A DNA stretch of 64,000 nt from Wolbachia endosymbiont of Fragariocoptes setiger (GTDB lineage Bacteria; Pseudomonadota; Alphaproteobacteria; Rickettsiales; Anaplasmataceae). Each line of letters starts with the position of its first letter. Within the stretch, counting starts at the first letter, position 1. The position numbers and the translations under genes were made by a program. The stretch is from positions 62,001 to 126,000 of the forward strand of contig JAHRAF010000001.1 of assembly GCA_019061405.1 (NCBI GenBank). The letters run 5' to 3'. Positions 1 through 7,901 of this stretch are shown piece by piece. The notes under the pieces were generated by a model. That model was not told the DNA's origin. It saw nothing but the letters and a program-made list of their open reading frames with translations, and searched no databases.

Positions 1-16
1 GAAATTTTATAGCCAT
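1..16 (-). CDS. rplB: 50S ribosomal protein L2, first codons only
   Basis: Only five codons lie in the window: an ATG at 14-16 on the minus strand reading M-A-I-K-F, running off the left edge. L2 proteins usually begin with a similar M-A/G-I-K stretch, and rplB follows rplW in nearly every S10 operon, including those of Rickettsiales. The start sits one base after the rplW stop codon (18-20), as expected for operon genes. The call rests mostly on position. Confidence 0.55.
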
Positions 17-17
17 A

Positions 18-305
18 CTATACGCTCATTATATCTAATTTTTGACCATCTATTAAAGAAAAGTAGACTTTCTTTCTTCTCTTCTTACAGCCAACTATGA
101 CTTTAAAACGTCTCAGTTTCGGCTTCACTATCATAGCATTTAGTGATGCAATTTTAACGCTAAATAAAGATTCTATTGTACGCTTTATCTGATGCTTAGT
201 AGCACTTACAGAAACATATAAAGCATACTGATTATACTTGTCCTTCACAAGGGAGGATTTTTCTGTAACAACAGAGGATTTTATTATACTATTGTATTTC
301 ATCAT
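18..305 (-). CDS. rplW: 50S ribosomal protein L23
   Basis: A 95-residue protein with the L23 plan: an N-terminal stretch containing V-T-E-K-S (residues 13-17), a conserved Y-x-F/L-x-V strand, and a basic loop around residues 63-79 (K-L-R-R-F, K-K-R-R-K-K). L23 sits at the peptide exit of the 50S subunit and is the docking site for trigger factor, which is also encoded in this window at 27471. Its ATG (303-305) overlaps the rplD stop codon in an ATGA arrangement, so the two are translationally coupled. Length is normal for the family. Confidence 0.95.
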   Translation of the reverse strand: MMKYNSIIKSSVVTEKSSLVKDKYNQYALYVSVSATKHQIKRTIESLFSVKIASLNAMIVKPKLRRFKVIVGCKKRRKKVYFSLIDGQKLDIMSV

Positions 306-919
306 AACAACCTATTCTCAAGAGTTTCGAGAGCATTACTTGCAAGTATAATACACTCATGATTCAATATATCAAAAACATTTAAGCCGGCAGGCTTGAT
401 TAAATCCACATAGTGTAGGTTATTTGTGGTACGTAATAGATGATCTTTATAATCTCCCACTATAAGAAAAGAAGAAAACTGAAATTTGCTCATAAACTTA
501 CACATCTCTGATGTTTTATTGACATCAACATTTATGTCGTCAAGTACAATTAATTGGTTATTAGAATGCTTTAGAGACAAAGCCATCTTTAAACCAAGCT
601 TTCTTACCTTCTTATTTAGAGAATAGGCGTGACTTCTAACAACAGGTCCAAAAATAACACCACCACCTCTAAATTGAGGAGATCTTAAACTACCTTGTCT
701 TGCTCTACCAGTACGCTTTTGACCATAAGGTTTGGCTGTAGTACCAGATACATCACTTATACCTTTTGCTTTATGAGTACCAGATCTTCTCTTCGCTAAC
801 TGCCATCTTACTACATCATGCAAAATAGATGGCCTGTGCTTAACAGAAAATATCAGAGGATTAAGATGAGCTGAACCTGTATTACTACCATCACGCAGAC
901 TAATTAAACTACACTCCAT
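302..919 (-). CDS. rplD: 50S ribosomal protein L4
   Basis: A 205-residue protein with the L4 signature: a central basic loop with G-T-H-K-A-K-G and K-P-Y-G-Q-K-R-T-G-R-A-R-Q-G (about residues 47-77), followed by R-G-G-G-V-I-F-G-P. L4 is an early-assembling 23S rRNA binder whose extended loop lines the exit tunnel. In enterobacteria L4 also represses its own operon; nothing in this sequence shows that here. The start codon follows the rplC stop (922-924) by two bases, and the 3' end overlaps rplW by four. Confidence 0.96.
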   Translation of the reverse strand: MECSLISLRDGSNTGSAHLNPLIFSVKHRPSILHDVVRWQLAKRRSGTHKAKGISDVSGTTAKPYGQKRTGRARQGSLRSPQFRGGGVIFGPVVRSHAYSLNKKVRKLGLKMALSLKHSNNQLIVLDDINVDVNKTSEMCKFMSKFQFSSFLIVGDYKDHLLRTTNNLHYVDLIKPAGLNVFDILNHECIILASNALETLENRLL

Positions 920-921
920 AC

Positions 922-1641
922 TTAACTCGCAAAACTATCACTGTCATTATTTAAAGTCAATCCCACTGGAAAGGGAGCATCCTTATGAAGAGGTTTTTTA
1001 ATTGCATCCCTAACGAAAACATAAGAACCCTTGTAACCAGGAATATTATTACCTTTTACAGCAATTACGTTACTATCACTGTCAATAGAAAGTATCTTTA
1101 TATTTTGTACAGTTACTCTACTATTACCTAAGTGACCAGCCATCTTTTTTCCCTTAAACACTCTACCAGGATCTTGACATTGACCCGTAGAGCCTTGAGA
1201 TCTATGAGCAATCGATACTCCATGTGAAGCTCTTAATCCACTAAAGTTGTGCCTTTTCATCACACCTGCAAAACCTTTACCTATAGAATGACCAGTTATG
1301 TCTAGGTATTGACCTACTACAAAATGGTTCACTCCTATTCTCCCTTTAGGCTCTAAGTTCAACAAGTCATTTACTCTGCTTTCATATAGCTTATACTTGC
1401 CATGATTTATACCAACTTTTCTCAGGTATTCTAATTGAGGCTTTGCTATATTTTTTAAATTTCCTGTTCCCAAAATAACAGAATTGTAACCACATTTATC
1501 TTGTCTCTTGAAGTCAACAATGCACGTTTCATTAAGGTGTAACAAAGTTACAGGAGTAATTCCAGAAGCTGAGTAAATAGCTGTGTGACCAACATTTACC
1601 ATCAATAAACCAATTCTTCTTAACGAGCCAACCCTTTTCAT
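922..1641 (-). CDS. rplC: 50S ribosomal protein L3
   Basis: A 239-residue L3. The N-terminal strand ends in P-V-T-L-L (about residues 30-34). The conserved core includes G-K-G-F-A-G-V-M-K-R-H-N-F-S-G (around 121-135), S-H-G-V-S-I-A-H-R-S-Q-G-S-T-G (around 139-153) and G-K-K-M-A-G-H-L-G (around 164-172). L3 starts 50S assembly and reaches the peptidyl-transferase centre. The ATG overlaps the last base of the rpsJ stop (TAATG), typical of tight coupling. The C-terminus ends in a short D/S-rich tail of no known role. Confidence 0.97.
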   Translation of the reverse strand: MKRVGSLRRIGLLMVNVGHTAIYSASGITPVTLLHLNETCIVDFKRQDKCGYNSVILGTGNLKNIAKPQLEYLRKVGINHGKYKLYESRVNDLLNLEPKGRIGVNHFVVGQYLDITGHSIGKGFAGVMKRHNFSGLRASHGVSIAHRSQGSTGQCQDPGRVFKGKKMAGHLGNSRVTVQNIKILSIDSDSNVIAVKGNNIPGYKGSYVFVRDAIKKPLHKDAPFPVGLTLNNDSDSFAS

Positions 1642-1955
1642 TACTCTTCTCTCTTAATAACCCTTACCTTTATATCAACTCCTACTCCAGCAGGAAATGA
1701 AAAATCTTTTAGCATATTCATCATAGTAGCAGTAGGATCATACAACACAATCAGGCGTTTAGAAATCCTCATCTCAAATTGCTCTCTAGATTTTTTATCA
1801 ACATGAGGAGACTTATTAAGAATGAATTTATAGTCATCTCTAGGTAGAGCTATTGGTCCTGATAATTTAGCACCAGAATATTTTAATTCATCAATGAACT
1901 TTCGAATGCACCTTTCCAACAAGGAACAGTCAAAAGCTTTGATTTTGATATACAT
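1641..1955 (-). CDS. rpsJ: 30S ribosomal protein S10
   Basis: S10 of the 30S head, first gene of the S10 operon. Family landmarks are K-I-K-A-F-D near the start, the loop around S-G-P-I-A-L-P (about residues 33-39), K-S-P-H-V-D-K-K-S-R-E-Q-F-E and the terminal V-D-I-K-V strand. An ATG five codons upstream (at 1970) is in frame. I prefer 1955 because S10 proteins normally begin right at this strand, the length (104) then fits the family, and an AAGGAG sits just before it. The upstream ATG remains possible. tuf ends 21 bases before this start. Confidence 0.95.
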   Translation of the reverse strand: MYIKIKAFDCSLLERCIRKFIDELKYSGAKLSGPIALPRDDYKFILNKSPHVDKKSREQFEMRISKRLIVLYDPTATMMNMLKDFSFPAGVGVDIKVRVIKREE

Positions 1956-1976
1956 ATTCTCCTTCTGCATTACTCC

Positions 1977-3149
1977 CTACTCCAAAATCTCAGAAACGAC
2001 ACCAGACCCAACAGTTTTACCCCCTTCTCTGATGGCAAAACGCAATCCCTTATCCATTGCTATCGGCGACTGAAGATCTACTTCTATACTAACATTATCT
2101 CCAGGCATTACCATATCTTTTCCATCAAGAAGCTTTATACTACCTGTTACATCCGTTGTCCTCAGGTAAAACTGCGGTTGATAATTTGCAAAAAATGGCG
2201 TGTGCCTTCCCCCTTCTTCTTTCTTCAATATATACACCTCTGCTTTGAACTTTCTATGTGGTGTAATTGTCCCAGGCTTAGCTAAAATCTGCCCCCTCTC
2301 CACTTCTTCTCTCTTTGTTCCTCGTAACAATACTCCTACATTTAATCCCGCACTACCTTTGTCAAGAGACTTCTTGAACATCTCAACTCCAGTGCAAATA
2401 GTCTTTTGCGTTTCTTTTAATCCTATAATCTCTATTTCATCCCCTGTTTTTACTTCTCCCCTCTCAATCCTTCCTGTCACCACCGTACCACGCCCAGATA
2501 TTGAAAATACATCTTCAACAGGCATCAAAAATGGTAGCTCTACTGGCCTCGGTGGCACCGGAACATATTCATCCAACTGCTCCATTAGCTTGTCGATTGA
2601 TTTCTTTCCGTGTTCACTGTCTTCCTCATCCAATCCTTTCAGCGCAGATCCAACTATCACTGGAATATCTCCTCCAGGAAATCCATACTGAGTCAACAGA
2701 TCTCTGACCTCCATCTCTACTAAGTCAAGCATCTCAGCATCAGCAACATCAGCTTTGTTGATGTATACCACTATGTGCTTTACCCCTACTTCTTTCGCAA
2801 GCAATATGTGCTCTCTTGTTTGCGGCATCGGTCCATCTACTCCTGACACCACTAATATCGCAGCATCCATCTGCGCTGCTCCTACTATCATGTTCTTTAC
2901 GTAATCCGCGTGACCAGGACAATCAACATGCGCATAGTGCCTGTTTGCCGTTTGATATTCAACATGCGCAGTCGCAATCGTTATTCCTCTCTTCCTCTCT
3001 TCAGGAGCCTTGTCTATCTGATCATACGCTACAAAATTTCCATAGTGCTTCGTTATTGCTGCTGTCAGCGTCGTCTTTCCATGATCTACGTGCCCTATCG
3101 TCCCTACGTTTACGTGTGGCTTCCCAAATGCTTCTACTATTGTTGTCAT
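1977..3149 (-). CDS. tuf: Translation elongation factor Tu
   Basis: A complete 390-residue EF-Tu. The GTPase domain shows G1 (G-H-V-D-H-G-K-T, residues 19-26), G3 (D-C-P-G-H) and G4 (N-K-A-D). Domain 2 contains [11 protein letters not shown], and domain 3 ends [12 protein letters not shown]-Tu brings aminoacyl-tRNA to the ribosome. The tRNA-Tyr/tRNA-Gly/tuf order is common in bacteria, and this transcript continues into rpsJ. The gene is visibly richer in G and C than its neighbours, giving long spurious open frames on the other strand. Many Anaplasmataceae carry two tuf copies, so gene conversion could explain this; the second copy is not in the window. Confidence 0.98.
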   Translation of the reverse strand: MTTIVEAFGKPHVNVGTIGHVDHGKTTLTAAITKHYGNFVAYDQIDKAPEERKRGITIATAHVEYQTANRHYAHVDCPGHADYVKNMIVGAAQMDAAILVVSGVDGPMPQTREHILLAKEVGVKHIVVYINKADVADAEMLDLVEMEVRDLLTQYGFPGGDIPVIVGSALKGLDEEDSEHGKKSIDKLMEQLDEYVPVPPRPVELPFLMPVEDVFSISGRGTVVTGRIERGEVKTGDEIEIIGLKETQKTICTGVEMFKKSLDKGSAGLNVGVLLRGTKREEVERGQILAKPGTITPHRKFKAEVYILKKEEGGRHTPFFANYQPQFYLRTTDVTGSIKLLDGKDMVMPGDNVSIEVDLQSPIAMDKGLRFAIREGGKTVGSGVVSEILE

Positions 3150-3219
3150 AATTTAGAGTTTTCCAATTTATATAAATAAATAATATGTTGATTTTATAGA
3201 AATACAACAAAAATTAAAG

Positions 3220-3291
3220 AGCGGATAGTGGGATTCGAACCCACTCCACTAGCTTGGAAGGCTAGAGCTCTGCCAATTAAGCTATACCCGC
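3220..3291 (-). tRNA. tRNA-Gly (anticodon TCC)
   Basis: The minus strand folds as a full cloverleaf. The 5' acceptor arm GCGGGTA pairs with TATCCGC, with discriminator T at 3220. The anticodon stem CTAGC/GCTAG holds loop CTTCCAA (anticodon TCC), and the T-arm has GGGTTCGAATCCC. U73 is usual for bacterial tRNA-Gly. CCA is not encoded. It lies between tRNA-Tyr and tuf, probably on one transcript. Confidence 0.97.
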
Positions 3292-3295
3292 TAAA

Positions 3296-3377
3296 TGGAG
3301 GAGGTAGGATTCGAACCTACGTACGCAATGCGGGCAGATTTACAGTCTGCTACCTTTAGCCACTCGGTCACTCCTCC
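3296..3377 (-). tRNA. tRNA-Tyr (anticodon GTA)
   Basis: An 82-base class II tRNA on the minus strand. Acceptor GGAGGAG pairs with CTCCTCC, discriminator A at 3296. The anticodon stem CAGAC-type arm holds loop CTGTAAA (anticodon GTA), and the long variable arm expected of bacterial tRNA-Tyr is present. The T-arm is GTAGGTTCGAATCCTAC. Only four bases separate it from tRNA-Gly, so the two are almost certainly co-transcribed with tuf. Confidence 0.97.
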
Positions 3378-3388
3378 GCAGAGCTCTT

Positions 3389-3417
3389 AATTTAATAGGA
3401 AATGCTTAAAAAATCAA
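3389..3417 (-). promoter_or_regulatory. Candidate sigma-70 promoter for tRNA-Tyr/tRNA-Gly/tuf
   Basis: On the minus strand TTGATT (3412-3417) and TAAATT (3389-3394) are 17 bases apart, and the tRNA-Tyr 5' end lies 11 bases downstream. Spacing is ideal, but the -10 is a weak match and AT-rich DNA yields such pairs by chance. Confidence 0.35.
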
Positions 3418-3431
3418 GCTATTTTAAAAAA

Positions 3432-4523
3432 CTATTTTCTATATAGCCTAATATGAGAGATAAAACGTTTAAACAAATAGTGAGAGTCAGATGTACCAGG
3501 TGCTTCTTCTGGATGATATTGCACAGAAAATATAGGATGATCTTTAACAATTATACCTTCAATAGTACCATCAAAGAGAGAAGTATGAGTAACTCTAACA
3601 TTATCAGGAAGTGAACTTGAATCAATGACAAAACCATGATTTTGACTTGTAATCTCTACTCTTCCAGTACTTATCTCATATACTGGATGATTGCTTCCTC
3701 GATGGCCATGATCCATTCTAATAGTTTTTGCACCTAGAGTTATTCCTAATAATTGATGTCCCATACATATACCAAAAATTGGTATTTTAGATTTTGTAAT
3801 CTCACTAATTTGTGAAGTTACGCTTCTCCCTATTTTCTCCGGGTCACCAGGACCATTTGACAGAACTACTCCATCTGGATTGATATCTAATACTCTTCGG
3901 GCAAAATTATGAACTGGTTTCACTAATTTAACATTACACCCCAACTCCTCCAGACGCGAAATTATACTAGACTTTACACCAAAATCAATTACAACAACTT
4001 GATATTCCAGATTAGAACTGCTCTGAAAATGATTACTTAGAACAACTTCATTCGTAATCTCTATTCCATCTTTCAATCTATACTTACTTAGTTCTTGCAA
4101 AGCAGAATGTAAGTTAAATTTATCTGATGAACATATCATTCCATTCTGTGATCCATAGTCTCTCAGGTGTTTTGTAAGGGCTCTAGTATCAACACCGGAT
4201 ATTCCCACTACATTTTTTTTTATTAACCAATCATTAATACTAATAAGAGATACGAAATGTGATGGTTCTGATATTTCTCTCATAACCACACCACTAGCAA
4301 ATATATCTTCTCGCTCATTATCTTTAGCATTAATTCCCACATTACCAATATGAGGAAAAGTAAACGTAACAATCTGATCAGCAAAGGATGGGTCTGTTAT
4401 AGTATGTTGATAGCCAGTCATACCAGTAGTAAAGCATACTTCTCCTATACATTTATCCTTTACACCTATAAAATTCCCCTCAAAACATTTGCCGTCTTGT
4501 AGAACTAAAATTGCATTTTGCAC
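3432..4523 (-). CDS. carA: Carbamoyl-phosphate synthase small (glutaminase) subunit
   Basis: A 363-residue CarA. The N-terminal CPSase domain has the G-E-V-C-F-T-T-G-M-T-G-Y-Q motif (residues 27-39). The C-terminal class I glutamine amidotransferase has the nucleophile Cys253 in G-I-C-M-G-H-Q and His337/Glu339 in Y-H-P-E-E, so the triad is complete. It hydrolyses glutamine and passes ammonia to CarB to make carbamoyl phosphate, the entry point to pyrimidines. carB is not in the window. The gene is transcribed toward the tRNA-Tyr cluster and is divergent from the ankyrin gene. Confidence 0.97.
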   Translation of the reverse strand: MQNAILVLQDGKCFEGNFIGVKDKCIGEVCFTTGMTGYQHTITDPSFADQIVTFTFPHIGNVGINAKDNEREDIFASGVVMREISEPSHFVSLISINDWLIKKNVVGISGVDTRALTKHLRDYGSQNGMICSSDKFNLHSALQELSKYRLKDGIEITNEVVLSNHFQSSSNLEYQVVVIDFGVKSSIISRLEELGCNVKLVKPVHNFARRVLDINPDGVVLSNGPGDPEKIGRSVTSQISEITKSKIPIFGICMGHQLLGITLGAKTIRMDHGHRGSNHPVYEISTGRVEITSQNHGFVIDSSSLPDNVRVTHTSLFDGTIEGIIVKDHPIFSVQYHPEEAPGTSDSHYLFKRFISHIRLYRK

Positions 4524-4538
4524 TTCAAAATTTGATAA

Positions 4539-4613
4539 AACTCAATTCAAGGTTACAACAAACTTCAAACTTTGTGAAGAATAAAGAACTGCTCTACTTA
4601 AGAGAATTGAGTT
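4539..4613. promoter_or_regulatory. Spaced inverted repeat between divergent carA and ankyrin gene
   Basis: A 10-base arm AACTCAATTC (4539-4548) is exactly inverted as GAATTGAGTT (4604-4613). Between them is a small hairpin, CTTCA/TGAAG with a 7-base loop. The element fills most of the carA/ankyrin divergent promoter region, so it could be a regulator site or an RNA fold in the 5' leader. No known operator is recognised. Confidence 0.3.
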
Positions 4614-4643
4614 CTATTTTAAACAGAATCTACCTTAAATATC

Positions 4644-5393
4644 ATGCATAAAAGTCATAACATTTTTATTAAGAAAATAGTTATACTTTTCATGATAGCA
4701 TTCAACTTAAACGGTTATACAAGTGAGGTTAATATGCCTAATAAAGAAAATTTTTATAGTAATAATTACAATCAAAATTGTCTCAGAGATAAAAGAAAAA
4801 GCATTTATGTCTTACATAGTGAAGAAAAAACAGAATTACATCTCGCTGCAATTGAAGGAGATTTGATAACAACACAGGAACTACTTAATGGAGGCATTTA
4901 CGAAAACAATTACTTTCTACAAGATAAAGATGGTAACACACCTATACACTTAGCAGCTGAACATGGACATAAAGATTGTTTAAAAGCAATATTAAAAAAA
5001 GTATTATCTGATATAGATAACAAGAAAATGACACTAGCAAATAGTTTTGATATAAAAAATTCTATAGGAGACACAGCATTACACTCTGTGATTCGTGCTA
5101 TACATAAAAAAAATGACTCAGATTCAAAAGATTATTTACAATGTGTGAAGTTACTTATTAGTTGTACAAACACTAATATCAAAAATGATGAAAAACAAAT
5201 TCCATTATGTCTTGCTACTTCCTTAAAACTAGTAGAAGTATCACGTATCTTTGTAAAGAATGGTTATATAAACTGTGATATTGAGGATGAATATGATTTT
5301 AATGCTTATGACTATATAAAAAATAGCGAAGATTTAGGGTTAATAGATTTGTTTCACTCTTATTACCAGGAGAGAGCAAACCATACTAAATGA
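4644..5393 (+). CDS. Secreted ankyrin-repeat protein
   Basis: A 249-residue protein starting with a basic then hydrophobic stretch (residues 8-24), probably a Sec signal peptide or anchor. Ankyrin repeats follow. The clearest are T-E-L-H-L-A-A-I-E-G-D (residues 63-73) and D-G-N-T-P-I-H-L-A-A-E-H-G-H (96-109). A third is recognisable as I-G-D-T-A-L-H-S-V-I (141-150) and a degenerate fourth lies near 185-205. Ankyrin proteins mediate protein-protein contacts and are expanded in Wolbachia, where many are suspected host-interaction factors. The N-terminal segment suggests export. The actual partner cannot be read from sequence. No strong Shine-Dalgarno precedes the ATG. Confidence 0.85.
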   Translation: MHKSHNIFIKKIVILFMIAFNLNGYTSEVNMPNKENFYSNNYNQNCLRDKRKSIYVLHSEEKTELHLAAIEGDLITTQELLNGGIYENNYFLQDKDGNTPIHLAAEHGHKDCLKAILKKVLSDIDNKKMTLANSFDIKNSIGDTALHSVIRAIHKKNDSDSKDYLQCVKLLISCTNTNIKNDEKQIPLCLATSLKLVEVSRIFVKNGYINCDIEDEYDFNAYDYIKNSEDLGLIDLFHSYYQERANHTK

Positions 5394-5421
5394 GATTAAA
5401 AACTCAGAATGTATCGCCATA

Positions 5422-5856
5422 GTGAGCAAAAATCTTTCTAAGTATTGTAATAGATTAACAGCAATAACAGGTGCAGCATCAACTGTTACCACAGCTTATC
5501 AAGAGTTTATAGAAAAACCTATAGATAGACATGTAAAAAGAAGTCTCATTAAGATTTCACACTCAGTAGAAAAACTTTCTAGTGGAGTAATTAACTATAT
5601 TGAAAACAACATAGGAAAGAAAGAGATTACTAAGGGAAAAATTCTTGCCGAAAAAGCATTAACATCTGCAACCAAGGTTGCAAAAATAGTAAATCATAAC
5701 AAGAAACCTACTATTATAAAAACTGTCAGTCTAAAAACTATAAGCTCTACTCTTACCTTTGCTACCTGTACTTTATTATTACCCGTAGCTATCTTCTACT
5801 GCGCATCACATTATTATCACAAAAGAAATGAAGAGTCATTACGCGTAGTGAATTAA
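5422..5856 (+). CDS. Hypothetical protein with C-terminal membrane segment (possible N-terminal half of a stop-split gene)
   Basis: A 144-residue protein of unknown function beginning at a GTG; no in-frame ATG exists inside it. It is rich in Lys, Thr and Ser, with a probable membrane helix near residues 115-132 (T-L-T-F-A-T-C-T-L-L-L-P-V-A-I-F-Y-C) followed by a short basic tail. The next ORF (5887-6201) is in exactly the same reading frame, separated by TAA at 5854-5856 and again at 5884-5886. This pair may therefore be one gene broken by stop codons, or two small genes. It follows the ankyrin gene closely and may share its transcript. Confidence 0.55.
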   Translation: MSKNLSKYCNRLTAITGAASTVTTAYQEFIEKPIDRHVKRSLIKISHSVEKLSSGVINYIENNIGKKEITKGKILAEKALTSATKVAKIVNHNKKPTIIKTVSLKTISSTLTFATCTLLLPVAIFYCASHYYHKRNEESLRVVN

Positions 5857-5886
5857 AAACATGTAAAAAAAGAAAAAATGCTTTAA

Positions 5887-6201
5887 ATGATACACGCTCA
5901 AACTTACTTAATCAGCAAAAAAAAATCTAAAGAACAAGATAAAAAAATTGATAATCTAGAAAACAAACTAAATGCTGTGATAATTGAATCACGTAATGCA
6001 AGTTTAAAAGAATCGATTAATGATTCAAGATCTGAGATATTTAACATAGAAAGTAATGTTAACGATCTACAAAGAACTCTCTCTAATAGAGAACAAGGCA
6101 AGAAAAAAAGTAGTGAAAATGGAAAAAAATTATCCACACCACTACAGTTTCCAAGTATTGCAGAAGTAACATACCATGATGCACCATACAACAAAAGTTA
6201 A
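5887..6201 (+). CDS. Small hydrophilic coiled-coil protein (possible C-terminal half of the split gene)
   Basis: A 104-residue charged protein. Residues 12-70 show heptad-like spacing (D-K-K-I-D-N-L-E-N-K-L-N-A-V-I and following), predicting a coiled coil. The rest is a Ser/Lys-rich linker and a Pro-containing tail. No recognised domain. It is in frame with 5422-5856, and only ten codons with two stops separate them. A membrane segment followed by a cytoplasmic coiled coil would be a sensible single protein. An independent start at the 5887 ATG is possible, but no good ribosome binding site precedes it. Confidence 0.5.
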   Translation: MIHAQTYLISKKKSKEQDKKIDNLENKLNAVIIESRNASLKESINDSRSEIFNIESNVNDLQRTLSNREQGKKKSSENGKKLSTPLQFPSIAEVTYHDAPYNKS

Positions 6202-6571
6202 ATTCCATCAGGTCTAATATGATTAACTTAGCACACAATTATATATTTATTAGCACCAAAAATACCCTCTCATGAGTGTTATAGAATCAAGAAACGTAAA
6301 TAGAATAGATCTCTTCTAAAAGCTTTAGTCGAAGTCTAAACAAGTCAGGTAGTCTAGTAATTTGATTGAAAAGTGAATTCACAATTCAAATATTGCAGCA
6401 ATAGAATTTGGCAATGTGAACTTATTGTTTGTAAAAAAATACTTAAGCAAAAATCCAAAGGGGTTTCTAAAAAAATGTATTCACATCTGACAGACAAAAC
6501 ATTTCATAGTATGAGTAACTTAAAAATTTAAAATAGCCTATATGTTATAGAAAGTTGCAGGTAAAATACGC
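6202..6571. other. Intergenic, no gene seen
   Basis: About 370 AT-rich bases between the coiled-coil ORF (plus) and the CvpA-like gene (minus), whose 3' ends face each other. I see no tRNA, no convincing open frame and no strong hairpin. It may hold degraded coding sequence that I cannot identify. Confidence 0.6.
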
Positions 6572-7132
6572 CTAAACTTTGTCACTCTTGCTGTAAGATT
6601 CTTTTATCTTTAGTATGAGTGATTCTGGTATATAACTATCAATAGTACATTCAATATTAGAAAATAAAATTTGATATGAATATGAGTTCACTATCAATTC
6701 TGGTATAATATTCTCACTCCTATATTCCTCTTCTTCGTTCAACTCACCACGTGCTGTACTATAATATAGATGTATGGCAAAAAATACCAAAAACGAGAAA
6801 CCTATTCCTTTGATTGCTCCTAAAAACATACCAGTTAATCTATCTACAAGACCCAATCTTATTGGTGATAATATATACATTAACCAATTATTAACTATCA
6901 TAAAAATAAGACTGAGCACAATGAAAACAGAAATAGTAGAGAATATGTTTATCGTTAATTCAGAAGAAAAATATTTATTGTAATTTACAAAGAAAAAATC
7001 GTAATGATTTACTGTAAGAAAAATTGACAGAAATAAAAAGAATATCGCAAATAACTCTTTGATAAAACCACGAGTAACTGAAATCACTACACAAAGCATG
7101 ATAATGAAGATAATTAGACAATCAAATAACAT
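6572..7132 (-). CDS. CvpA family inner-membrane protein
   Basis: A 186-residue protein with four hydrophobic segments (roughly residues 2-22, 25-45, 62-86 and 101-124). It shows the family's conserved pieces: an early R-G-F-I-K-E-L (residues 21-27) and the G-L-V-D-R-L-T-G-M-F-L-G-A-I-K-G block (around 95-110). CvpA proteins are named for colicin V production in E. coli; the general role is unsettled, with links to envelope stress and cell surface maintenance. The C-terminal 60 residues are acidic and variable. It ends well away from neighbours and is followed upstream by ribE on the same strand. Confidence 0.85.
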   Translation of the reverse strand: MLFDCLIIFIIMLCVVISVTRGFIKELFAIFFLFLSIFLTVNHYDFFFVNYNKYFSSELTINIFSTISVFIVLSLIFMIVNNWLMYILSPIRLGLVDRLTGMFLGAIKGIGFSFLVFFAIHLYYSTARGELNEEEEYRSENIIPELIVNSYSYQILFSNIECTIDSYIPESLILKIKESYSKSDKV

Positions 7133-7190
7133 GTGTGTTACCCTAAGAGGCTTTTTAAATATAATAAGAAGAAATGATTAGAGTGTAAAA

Positions 7191-7787
7191 TTAATTGTCC
7201 TTATATCTCATGAGTTGATCAAGATATCTAGCGATTATATCAACTTCAAGATTGAGATAATCATTAACTTTGATGTACTGAAAAGTTGTATTATGCCATG
7301 TATAAGGAATAATATTTACTGTAAATTTCTGATCAGTAACTGAATTAATTGTAAGGGACACTCCATTTAATGTTATAGAGCCTTTTTGCGCTATAAATTT
7401 AACCAACTTTTGCGGACATATTAGTTCAATTTCGTGAGAATTAATACTTCGATTTATTTTTATAATCTTTACTGTACTATCCACGTGACCTTGTACTATG
7501 TGACCATCTATTCTGTCACTCAATCTCATAGCTTGTTCTAGATTTATTTTAGTTCCTATTTCCCATGCACTAAAATTGGTCACTTTGAGAGTTTCTTTAG
7601 ATACTTGCACTTTAAAGATATTGTCAGTTACATCCGTTATAGTTAAACATGCACCTGAACAAGCAACTGAATCTCCCTTGTTTATTGAAAATAGATTGTT
7701 TGTTTTTATACAAAATATTTGATCCTCGTTATGATACGTAGATACATTTATTATGGTACCAATATCAGTAACAATGCCTTTAAACAT
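7191..7787 (-). CDS. ribE: Riboflavin synthase alpha subunit
   Basis: A 198-residue protein with the tandem lumazine-binding repeats of riboflavin synthase. Repeat one starts M-F-K-G-I-V-T-D-I-G and includes G-D-S-V-A-C-S-G-A-C-L-T-I (about residues 38-50). Repeat two starts near I-D-G-H-I-V-Q-G-H-V-D (about 93-103) and includes G-S-I-T-L-N-G-V-S-L-T-I (about 136-147). It dismutates two 6,7-dimethyl-8-ribityllumazine molecules to riboflavin. Wolbachia are known for retaining riboflavin synthesis; other rib genes are not in this window. Family length is normal. It is divergent from pheS. Confidence 0.96.
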   Translation of the reverse strand: MFKGIVTDIGTIINVSTYHNEDQIFCIKTNNLFSINKGDSVACSGACLTITDVTDNIFKVQVSKETLKVTNFSAWEIGTKINLEQAMRLSDRIDGHIVQGHVDSTVKIIKINRSINSHEIELICPQKLVKFIAQKGSITLNGVSLTINSVTDQKFTVNIIPYTWHNTTFQYIKVNDYLNLEVDIIARYLDQLMRYKDN

Positions 7788-7901
7788 ACAAGCGCTATTA
7801 ACCTTTTCTCAATCATATTCACAATATATAGAACGCACCAGATTTGATTATGATAATTAATATTGTTTCTTTATAATCTAAGTTAAATTAGCAACTTCAA
7901 A

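Noticed and set aside
2200-3179. Plus-strand open frames opposite tuf
   Set aside because: They arise from the higher GC content of tuf. Their translations are Ser/Leu-rich shadows without starts or families.
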